From an uncultured Acidimicrobiaceae bacterium (GTDB lineage Bacteria > Actinomycetota > Acidimicrobiia > Acidimicrobiales > UBA8592): a DNA stretch of 11,129 bases. This document shows, one piece after another, positions 1 to 5,168 of the stretch. A program made the position numbers and the translations under genes. The stretch is from assembly GCA_913031515.1 (NCBI GenBank), contig CAJWET010000040.1:1-11129 (forward strand), given 5' to 3'. Below the pieces are notes generated by a model. That model did no database searches and was not told the origin of the DNA. It saw nothing but the letters and a program-made list of their open reading frames with translations. Position 1 is the stretch's first letter; each line of letters begins with the position of its first letter.

Positions 1-383
1 CCTGCCACGATTCCCGCAGTTACTACAAGATCTCCGGAGGATACGCGAGGCAGTAGGTTGCTGCGTTGCGCATCTGATCCGAACTCTTGGATAGGCAAAG
101 CGCCCATCACAATGGTTTCAAGCACGGGGACTTGCGCTGCAAACTCTCCGACTAGTTCAAGGACAGCAGTGGCACTCAGAAAACCTAACCCAGCCCCTCC
201 ATATTCCTCAGGCACAGCGGCACCGACAATGCCTGATTCAGCTAAAGTCTCCCACAAGCCACGATCGAAAAAGCGGTCATTTTGAGCCATTCCCCGAAGG
301 TGTTCGTGGGTGACCTTATCCTCGAAGATCTGCCTAGTCAGATCACTAATCGTCTGTTCTTCTTCAGAAAAATCAAAATCCAT
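1..383 (-). CDS. Acyl-CoA dehydrogenase, FadE28-like partner subunit (N-terminal part, cut by window edge)
   Basis: This frame starts at an ATG (383-381, MDFDFSEEEQT...) and stays open for 127 codons to the window edge, so the C-terminal two thirds are missing. The visible part is the acyl-CoA dehydrogenase N-terminal helical domain: an amphipathic start ending in LTRQIF, then LWETLAESGIVGAAVPEEYG (residues about 43-62), the usual W..L...G..G...P..YGG signature, followed by GAGLGFLSATAVLELVG. The gene begins 9 bp after the stop of the upstream dehydrogenase, with a partial Shine-Dalgarno (AGGG, 7 nt before ATG). Overlapping ATG 387-385 runs into a stop after four codons and is not the start. 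In actinobacteria, adjacent dehydrogenase genes of this type (for example fadE28-fadE29) encode two halves of one alpha2-beta2 flavoenzyme; I infer the same here. The FAD- and substrate-contacting residues lie outside the window, so activity and specificity cannot be judged. Confidence 0.85.
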   Translation of the reverse strand, partial: MDFDFSEEEQTISDLTRQIFEDKVTHEHLRGMAQNDRFFDRGLWETLAESGIVGAAVPEEYGGAGLGFLSATAVLELVGEFAAQVPVLETIVMGALPIQEFGSDAQRSNLLPRVSSGDLVVTAGIVA

Positions 384-392
384 GCATCTGCC

Positions 393-1562
393 CTACCGGT
401 CTGCACGGGGAAAACCCATGCCAAACATCGTGATCAAGTCCCTTTGCATCTCATTCGTGCCGCCACCGAACGTGAGAATCACCAGGCCCCTGTACAGCGA
501 CTCCAAACGACCTTCCTTCTCAAAGTCATCTGAAACCAAATACGCCATCTCGTTATAAATTTGCATCAATTTCCGAAATGCTCTCGTGTAGAACTCGGTT
601 CCATAGACTTTCACTGATGAAGAGTCAGCGACATCCAGATGTTTGGTGGCGACACTCCACGCGACTTTCCAATTCAGCAATTTGAGGAATTCAAGCTCAG
701 CGGTAACCTCTGCAAGGTTTCGCCGCACCCACGGGATATCAATCACCCTGGTCCCATCGTGACGGCAGTTATCCTTTGCCCACTCAAGGGCTTCCTCAAT
801 GCAGCGTTCAATCATCGCCGAGGAGCACAATGTGATACGTTCCCTGTTCAACTGGCTGGTGATGAGCCGCCAGCCATGGTTCTCCTCACCGATAATGGTT
901 GATGCAGGGACTCGGACATCGTCAAAAAAAGTGTGGTTGATGTTGTGTGTTGAAAGCAAAGAAAGGGGTTCAATCGTGATACCGGGTGTATCGATTGGAA
1001 TCGCGAACAGTGAGATCCCCTTATGCTTGGGGACATCAGGGTCTGTGCGGGCCGCTAGCCAAATGTAATCACAGCCCAGAGCGAGACTCGTCCAAGTCTT
1101 CTGCCCGTTGATAATGTATTCATCCCCGTCACGTACCGCGCGAGTTGTCAGGGACGCAAGGTCCGTACCGGCATCCGGTTCACTGTAGCCAATGCAGAAA
1201 TGCAGCTTCCCAGCGGCAATCTGTGGGAGGAAGAACTGCTTTTGCTCATCTGTTCCATATTCCATGATTGTTGGGCCAACGGTGTTAATTGTGAGCATGG
1301 GAGCAGGTGAACCCACACGCATCGTTTCGTCGTAGAAAATGAATTGTTCGATAGCGCTTTTACCCTTACCGCCGTATTCTTCTGGCCACCCCATGGCGAT
1401 CCAGCCATCTTCACCGAGCTGTTCGACAAGTTTCCGGCGAACTGGTCCCGTGCCTTCTTCCTGTTTCTGTAATTCGTGAATTTCAGGAGTGATGAGATTC
1501 GCATAATATTCGCGCAACTCCTCACGGAGCGCTTTCTGTTCATCAGTGAAATCAATAAACAC
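393..1562 (-). CDS. Acyl-CoA dehydrogenase, FadE29-like subunit
   Basis: This is a full-length 389-residue acyl-CoA dehydrogenase, an FAD enzyme that introduces the alpha-beta double bond into an acyl-CoA during beta-oxidation and passes electrons to ETF. The start is GTG at 1562-1560, supported by a good AAGGAG (1574-1569 on the minus strand) 6 nt upstream. Visible blocks are: MFIDFTDEQKALREELREYY (1-20); GWIAMGWPEEYGGKG (53-67); the FAD-loop signature GYSEPDAGTDLASL (125-138); NGQKTWTS (152-159); QLNRERI (237-243); and GGGTNEMQRDLI (366-377). The canonical YEG catalytic glutamate of short/medium-chain enzymes is replaced by Gly in that last block. Glu241 in the LNRER motif is the likely base, as in isovaleryl-CoA and FadE29-type enzymes. 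From memory, overall similarity is closest to mycobacterial FadE29, which pairs with FadE28 on a cholesterol-derived CoA ester. The adjacent partner gene fits that pairing, but the substrate here is unknown and no steroid genes are visible. Confidence 0.92.
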   Translation of the reverse strand: MFIDFTDEQKALREELREYYANLITPEIHELQKQEEGTGPVRRKLVEQLGEDGWIAMGWPEEYGGKGKSAIEQFIFYDETMRVGSPAPMLTINTVGPTIMEYGTDEQKQFFLPQIAAGKLHFCIGYSEPDAGTDLASLTTRAVRDGDEYIINGQKTWTSLALGCDYIWLAARTDPDVPKHKGISLFAIPIDTPGITIEPLSLLSTHNINHTFFDDVRVPASTIIGEENHGWRLITSQLNRERITLCSSAMIERCIEEALEWAKDNCRHDGTRVIDIPWVRRNLAEVTAELEFLKLLNWKVAWSVATKHLDVADSSSVKVYGTEFYTRAFRKLMQIYNEMAYLVSDDFEKEGRLESLYRGLVILTFGGGTNEMQRDLITMFGMGFPRADR

Positions 1563-1568
1563 CCAAAA

Positions 1569-1574
1569 CTCCTT
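1569..1574 (-). promoter_or_regulatory. Shine-Dalgarno AAGGAG fixing the GTG start of the FadE29-like gene
   Basis: Read on the minus strand, this perfect AAGGAG lies 6 nt upstream of the GTG at 1562-1560. It supports a GTG start for the dehydrogenase. The 87-bp gap that contains it (1563-1649) shows a weak 5-bp inverted repeat (TGGCG 1591-1595 with CGCCA 1611-1615), but no convincing terminator or promoter. Confidence 0.75.
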
Positions 1575-1649
1575 CGCCTCAACTTAATTGTGGCGCAATA
1601 GCAGGAGAAACGCCATTTTAAGATTCACCAGTGAGAAGGAGAGTTGACG

Positions 1650-2009
1650 CTATGCCCGACCGATCAGGATTTCAATCTGTGTTAGAAATCCAGAAGCGTT
1701 TCCGCTGAAGGAGAGGATATCGTCCGCAGACATAATTTTTTTCCATTCTCCTGTGTTCCCGATGATCACGGCAGGTAAGTCTCCTGCAGCTTCGTATTGT
1801 TCACTCGTGAGTTCATTTCGGTGCAGCAATTCGATTCTGACATTGCTAGACGAACAGGCGTGTTTCCACGACGCCTTCCCGAACGGGTTCCAACCATGCG
1901 TCAAGTCACAAAGTCCACAGCTAGTTTTCCCAATGAGCTTATTTATGGCGAACTGCAATTCACCAAAAATAGAGCCATCTGCATTGTAAACACCGATAAT
2001 GCGCGTCAT
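1650..2009 (-). CDS. Small conserved protein with CxxC motif, function unknown
   Basis: This gene encodes 119 residues from an ATG at 2009-2007. The ATG overlaps the TGA of the upstream MFS gene (ATGA, 4 bp), and there is no Shine-Dalgarno, so translation is probably coupled to the transporter. The protein opens with RIIGVYNADGSIFGELQF (3-20) and then carries C31-G-L-C34-D-L-T-H38, a third cysteine at C52 and His50. It has no signal peptide or membrane segment, so it should be cytoplasmic. I recognise the VYNADG...GEL...CxLCDxTH pattern from small hypothetical proteins of actinobacteria and some proteobacteria, but know of no assigned function. The CxxC could be redox-active or bind a metal together with His38, His50 or Cys52; the sequence alone does not decide. 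Its tight coupling to an exporter suggests a shared substrate or stress, which is inference only. Confidence 0.85.
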   Translation of the reverse strand: MTRIIGVYNADGSIFGELQFAINKLIGKTSCGLCDLTHGWNPFGKASWKHACSSSNVRIELLHRNELTSEQYEAAGDLPAVIIGNTGEWKKIMSADDILSFSGNASGFLTQIEILIGRA

Positions 2010-3166
2010 GGCCGGACAACTTCTGCAAGCGGAACCCTACTCCTCCCCAGCAGAACCGCCGCAGCACCTAGCACGGCAACAACACACGCAACAATCATGA
2101 AGGTTTCCTCCGGACCAGGCCCTGCATATAAGGGTGCGGCGATGAGAGCTGCAAATCCAGCTCCTAAAGTACCTGCAGCACCAACCATGCCTTGCCCAGT
2201 AGCGCGTTCGCTCTCATCTGTTGCCTTGACCATAGCTGCTTGACATGCTGGAGAACCGACCCCTTGCCCGACCGCTTCAACCATGGCTAGACCCATCAGT
2301 AGCCACGGGGAGGTGAGAAATCCGTAGAAAAAAGTCATCGGGACAATCACTGAAATCCCGAAAACGGCGGCCCGCCACGGCCCTATGCGATCAATGAATT
2401 TCCCTGCCGTGCTTGCCGTAAGGGCGAAAGGGATCCCGTACATTGTCAGGCTAATACCCACAAAAAGGGTACTGGCGCCCAAGTCTTCCATGAATCGAGC
2501 CCAGATAGCCTCATACATTCCTGCTGGAAAAAACATCGCAGCACCAAGCAGTATTGCCCCGACAGCCTCCCTCCGGTGCAGGATCTTCCGTGCAGCGACA
2601 AGTCGAGAACCCTGGGGAAGCGCCTTGTCAATCGAAAGCTTAATTCTGGTTAAACCGGGCAACATGCAGATGAGAACGATAGAAAGAAAGATGAAAGGCG
2701 CATCGAGACCCCAAATCTCATTTAGGGCTGCGCCGATAGCCGGCCCTGTCACAAATCCTGAGGTTTCTATAGCGGCTAACTTCCCCAAACGTTCTCCAGC
2801 CCGAGTTGTGTCAATGTTTGCGACAACGGCGCGCGCTGCAGGTATGAATGCCCCGAATCCTAGTCCGGTCAGGGTCCGAGCGGCGATCAATTCCCAGACC
2901 GATGAAGCCACGGCAAACCATATGGTTCCCAAAGCAGCGGCGATCACCGCACCAACAAGCAGGGATTTTGTTTTGCCGCGGTCAGCGAGTGGTGCCAACC
3001 ATAGTTGGCCGACAAATCCAGCGAAAAACGAAGCAGCGGCGATCAGACCCAAAGCACTATTCGCAAATCCCAAATCGTCCTGAAGGGAAGCGATGAGCCC
3101 AAAAATGACACCAATGGATGCCGTCAGAGTAAACGTTGCGAAGTAAAGGCTTCTAGGAACACGCAT
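2006..3166 (-). CDS. Major facilitator superfamily transporter (probable drug/metabolite exporter)
   Basis: This is a 386-residue, strongly hydrophobic protein with the length and layout of a 12-helix MFS permease of the inner membrane. TM1 covers about residues 7-27. The cytoplasmic loop between TM2 and TM3 carries a motif A, LAPLADRGKTKSLL (57-70). A related motif, GKFIDRIGPWRAA (255-267), sits in the second half, as expected from the internal duplication. A charged central loop spans about 174-200. The helix around GFVTGPAIGAAL (137-148) has the glycine/proline pattern of antiporter motif C, which favours proton-driven export over uptake. The ATG at 3166-3164 is the first possible start because a TGA lies directly before it in frame; no Shine-Dalgarno is seen. 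The gene ends in a 4-bp overlap with the CxxC protein and follows the Nudix-type regulator by 66 bp, which could control it. The substrate cannot be read from the sequence. Confidence 0.92.
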   Translation of the reverse strand: MRVPRSLYFATFTLTASIGVIFGLIASLQDDLGFANSALGLIAAASFFAGFVGQLWLAPLADRGKTKSLLVGAVIAAALGTIWFAVASSVWELIAARTLTGLGFGAFIPAARAVVANIDTTRAGERLGKLAAIETSGFVTGPAIGAALNEIWGLDAPFIFLSIVLICMLPGLTRIKLSIDKALPQGSRLVAARKILHRREAVGAILLGAAMFFPAGMYEAIWARFMEDLGASTLFVGISLTMYGIPFALTASTAGKFIDRIGPWRAAVFGISVIVPMTFFYGFLTSPWLLMGLAMVEAVGQGVGSPACQAAMVKATDESERATGQGMVGAAGTLGAGFAALIAAPLYAGPGPEETFMIVACVVAVLGAAAVLLGRSRVPLAEVVRP

Positions 3167-3232
3167 TCACATAGTGTGCCCATTCTTCGTTAAAACACTA
3201 CTGATAGTAAGAAGATTTCTCTCGAAAGTAAC

Positions 3233-3997
3233 TCAGTTCCGCCGTATGGGGGGAGTGATCGCCGAAGCAGTACCAGCACTGTAGAGTTTCGCCGGACGAC
3301 CACCAGTCGAGGACGCTTCCGCTTTCTGTCCAGTGTCTTCGAGAAAACCATCAGCAGCTAAGACTTTCTTCTGAAAATTTCCCGGATCCAAACCCGTGCC
3401 CCAAATTGTTTCATATACGGCCCGAAGATCTGAAATAGTGAAGGCCGGAGAGCAGAATCTTGTCGCAAGCGTTGAATATTCGAGCTTTGCTCTCGCCCGA
3501 GCAATAGCATCTTTGAGAATCAGACTGTGATCAAAGGCTAATTGACCTGTTAGTTCCTCCTCAACTTCGGCTACGGGAAGGAAGCAAGCAAGGGATGCGT
3601 CACTGCCACCGGTAGGGTCAGAGAGTTCTGGGCCCATACCCATATAAGCGATAGAGATTGTTCGCTCCTCTCTGGGGTCACGATCAGGGTCCCCATAGGT
3701 GCCCAGCTGCTCAAGATACCCAAAACCTGCAGCCAAACCCGTCTCCTCCCTAAGTTCTCGCAGCGCAGCTTCTTCAGGTGTTTCACCTCTCGGACCAATA
3801 TCCATACGTATCAGACCACCCGGAAGCGCCCAAAAATCCAAGAAAGGCGGAATTCCCCGCTTAATCATCAGAACTTGGAAAATACCTTCGCGAATAGTGA
3901 AAAGTGCGATATCTACGGCAACGAATACTTTGTGCCGCTTAATCCCCTGTCCCACCGGCCCAGAAGGGGTAGAGGAGCTTTGTTGGTCAATCGTCAC
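3233..3997 (-). CDS. Nudix-domain protein with C-terminal winged helix (NrtR-like regulator / ADP-ribose-binding)
   Basis: The 254-residue product has two parts. Residues about 22-150 form a Nudix fold: VDIALFTIREGIFQVLMIKR (28-47), FWALPGG (55-61), then GETPEEAALRELREETGL (71-88). The R80-E81-x2-E84-E85 metal site is intact, but about six extra residues separate LPGGLIR from the GE. Residues about 160-245 (FTISDLRAVYETIWGTGLDP, then NFQKKVL and GGRPAKLY) match the winged-helix domain fused to Nudix in the NrtR family. NrtR proteins bind ADP-ribose and repress NAD-biosynthesis operons; some relatives keep hydrolase activity. No NAD genes are visible here. The MFS and CxxC genes follow on the same strand, so they may be its targets. 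The start is uncertain: GTG 3997-3995 has an AGGAG only 1 nt away, too close, while an ATT two codons later has ideal spacing. The first 20 residues are low-complexity and may be untranslated. Confidence 0.88.
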   Translation of the reverse strand: MTIDQQSSSTPSGPVGQGIKRHKVFVAVDIALFTIREGIFQVLMIKRGIPPFLDFWALPGGLIRMDIGPRGETPEEAALRELREETGLAAGFGYLEQLGTYGDPDRDPREERTISIAYMGMGPELSDPTGGSDASLACFLPVAEVEEELTGQLAFDHSLILKDAIARARAKLEYSTLATRFCSPAFTISDLRAVYETIWGTGLDPGNFQKKVLAADGFLEDTGQKAEASSTGGRPAKLYSAGTASAITPPIRRN

Positions 3998-4019
3998 ACT
4001 CCTATCTTACCATTAAATG

Positions 4020-4048
4020 TTGGAAATACAAGAACCTTATGATATAGT
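4020..4048 (+). promoter_or_regulatory. Candidate sigma-70-type promoter for the VWA gene
   Basis: TTGGAA (4020-4025; 4 of 6 to consensus) is separated by exactly 17 bp from TATAGT (4043-4048; 5 of 6). Transcription would start near 4055, leaving a leader of about 135 nt before the VWA start. An overlapping TATGAT (4038-4043) is an alternative -10. No experimental support is possible from sequence alone. Confidence 0.4.
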
Positions 4049-4057
4049 AATTATTAC
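4047..4057. promoter_or_regulatory. 11-bp palindrome GTAATTATTAC, candidate operator
   Basis: The sequence GTAAT-T-ATTAC is a perfect inverted repeat around a central base, and it overlaps the -10 and start point of the candidate plus-strand promoter. It lies about 50 bp upstream of the Nudix/winged-helix regulator on the other strand. That geometry would suit an autoregulated repressor acting on both divergent genes. An 11-bp AT-rich palindrome can also arise by chance. Confidence 0.35.
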
Positions 4058-4175
4058 AATAACAAAATATTGGAGACTCAACGGGTTTTGGCAGAATTAG
4101 GCACTGTCCATTAAGCGCAGTCCATAATGTCACACCCCTTGTTTACTATGGGTATTGACACCACAAATATTCACG

Positions 4176-4181
4176 AAAGGA
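4176..4181 (+). promoter_or_regulatory. Shine-Dalgarno AAAGGA choosing ATG 4190 as the VWA start
   Basis: AAAGGA lies 8 nt before ATG 4190. The in-frame ATG 63 nt upstream (4127) has no comparable site, so the shorter protein is preferred. Confidence 0.65.
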
Positions 4182-4189
4182 TATTTAAC

Positions 4190-5014
4190 ATGAATAATTC
4201 ACACAAAAACACCAGAATTAGCAAACTGGAAGACCAAATACAGAAAAACAATGCCCGAACAAAGAGAAATAGGCTTAAGAACCGAGAACTTTTGGACGCT
4301 GTGCATAAATTGGAGGATCAACTCGCGGCGCTAACTCCGTCGACTAGTCCCGAACCAGAAATAGTTCGGCCGGTGAGGCTCCATATGCTTCTGGACCGAT
4401 CGGGATCTATGAGCGGTTTCGCCGGCGATGTCATCGGAGGCTTCAACGCGTTCGTGGACAAACAGCGTGCCATTGAAGGAGAATGCTATCTCAACCTGGT
4501 CCAATTCGATAGCGATAACCCTTTCGAGGTTATTTATGACAATGCCACACTTGACCAAGTAGAACAGCTGACTTCGCAGGTGTACTATCCGCGTGGTATG
4601 ACGCCGCTATACGATGCGCTCGGATCACTCATCAGCAGAGCAGAGCAGTTACAAAACCAGAATCCCGCAGATAATGTCGTGTGGGTATTCACAGATGGTC
4701 TTGAAAATTCCAGTACCGAATACAGTGCGGCAAATGTGAAAGCACTCGTCGAACAGAAAGAAAAAGAGGGATGGACTTTCACTTTCATGGGCTGCGACAT
4801 TGATTCCTATGAGGCAAGTGCTGAAATAGGGTTCAGGCCAGAGAATACCAGCAACTTCAAAAAGGATCAGGATGGTCACGCTATGGCCTTTTCAGAAATT
4901 GACCGAGGGCTATCGTCTTATCGAGAGAAGAATAGCCACGACCGGCACGCAATGTCTGAAGACTTTTGGGAAGGTCAGAAAAATGCTGAGGAGGACTTAC
5001 ATACTCGGAGTTGA
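4190..5014 (+). CDS. Cytoplasmic von Willebrand factor A (MIDAS) protein with N-terminal coiled coil
   Basis: The product is 274 residues from ATG 4190 (295 if the unsupported ATG 4127 were used). Residues about 8-45 are charged and heptad-like (RISKLEDQIQKN, RLKNRELLDAVHKLEDQLAAL), predicting a short coiled coil that could mediate oligomerisation. A VWA domain follows, with a complete metal-ion-dependent adhesion site: D69-R-S71-G-S73 in LLDRSGSMSGF, T138 in GMTPLYDA, and D169 in VFTDGLEN. Such domains bind partner proteins through a Mg ion. The end (about 225-274) is polar and rich in Glu, Asp, His and Ser. There is no signal peptide or membrane segment, so it acts in the cytoplasm. Similar short cytoplasmic VWA proteins occur in many bacteria and phages, mostly uncharacterised. 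It lies 154 bp before addB on the same strand with a strong hairpin between them, so shared function is not implied. Confidence 0.88.
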   Translation: MNNSHKNTRISKLEDQIQKNNARTKRNRLKNRELLDAVHKLEDQLAALTPSTSPEPEIVRPVRLHMLLDRSGSMSGFAGDVIGGFNAFVDKQRAIEGECYLNLVQFDSDNPFEVIYDNATLDQVEQLTSQVYYPRGMTPLYDALGSLISRAEQLQNQNPADNVVWVFTDGLENSSTEYSAANVKALVEQKEKEGWTFTFMGCDIDSYEASAEIGFRPENTSNFKKDQDGHAMAFSEIDRGLSSYREKNSHDRHAMSEDFWEGQKNAEEDLHTRS

Positions 5015-5032
5015 GCCAATTCACCAAAGCAC

Positions 5033-5084
5033 TGTGCTCCGATGGAAACTGCACGTCCCCACATCACGTTTCCATCGGAGCACA
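5033..5084. repeat. Perfect 17-bp inverted repeat (stem-loop) between the VWA gene and addB
   Basis: The left arm TGTGCTCCGATGGAAAC (5033-5049) and right arm GTTTCCATCGGAGCACA (5068-5084) are exact reverse complements around an 18-nt loop. The left arm begins 19 nt after the VWA stop codon, the position expected of a transcription terminator. No T-run follows on either strand, so this is not a textbook Rho-independent terminator. It may be a U-less terminator, an mRNA 3'-end stabiliser, or a protein-binding or mobile palindrome. The pairing is certain; the role is inferred. Confidence 0.9.
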
Positions 5085-5118
5085 AAGTCATTATCGAGTA
5101 TTGAAAAGTTCCCTACCG

Positions 5119-5147
5119 GTGCCAATGTCTGCATCCCAAGATATAAA
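5119..5147 (+). promoter_or_regulatory. Candidate addB promoter close to the start codon
   Basis: GTGCCA (5119-5124; 4 of 6) lies 17 bp before TATAAA (5142-5147; 5 of 6). Transcription would begin around 5153-5155, only about 15 nt before the addB ATG. The region just before that ATG has no Shine-Dalgarno, so addB may be translated from a very short leader. The -35 match is weak. Confidence 0.35.
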
Positions 5148-5168
5148 AGACGTAGACTGCATTAGACC

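Larger units (their letters stand above)
3998..4189. promoter_or_regulatory. Divergent intergenic region between the Nudix regulator and the VWA gene
   Basis: These 192 bp separate two divergently transcribed genes and hold the promoters for both sides. The most AT-rich stretch is about 4037-4072. On the plus strand there is a candidate promoter (4020-4048) overlapping a palindrome (4047-4057). Further on, two imperfect copies of a CTGTCCATTA / CAGTCCATAA sequence lie at about 4103-4128. An in-frame ATG at 4127 would lengthen the VWA protein by 21 residues but has no ribosome-binding site. I could not find a convincing -35/-10 pair on the minus strand for the Nudix gene. Confidence 0.6.

Noticed and set aside
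1148..1582. A 144-codon minus-strand frame overlapping the FadE29-like gene
   Set aside because: It is a +1-shifted reading of the dehydrogenase with no domain match, while the dehydrogenase frame is complete and has a strong ribosome-binding site.
1591..1620. Possible terminator TGGCG...CGCCA followed by TTTT on the plus strand
   Set aside because: The stem is only 5 bp with a 15-nt loop, and no plus-strand gene ends there.
2385..3083. A 232-codon open frame on the plus strand, opposite the MFS gene
   Set aside because: It lies wholly within the transporter coding region in antisense. Its product is rich in Ala, Pro, Arg and Ser with no recognisable domain, and the minus-strand frame is a clear MFS protein.
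4103..4128. Near-repeat CTGTCCATTA / CAGTCCATAA before the VWA gene
   Set aside because: Only 8 of 10 bases match, there are only two copies, and there is no symmetry, so it is too weak to call a repeat or binding site.
4872..5165. A 97-codon plus-strand frame spanning the end of the VWA gene and the gap before addB
   Set aside because: It overlaps the VWA gene in another frame and reads through the 17-bp hairpin. It has no ribosome-binding site, and its composition is not protein-like.
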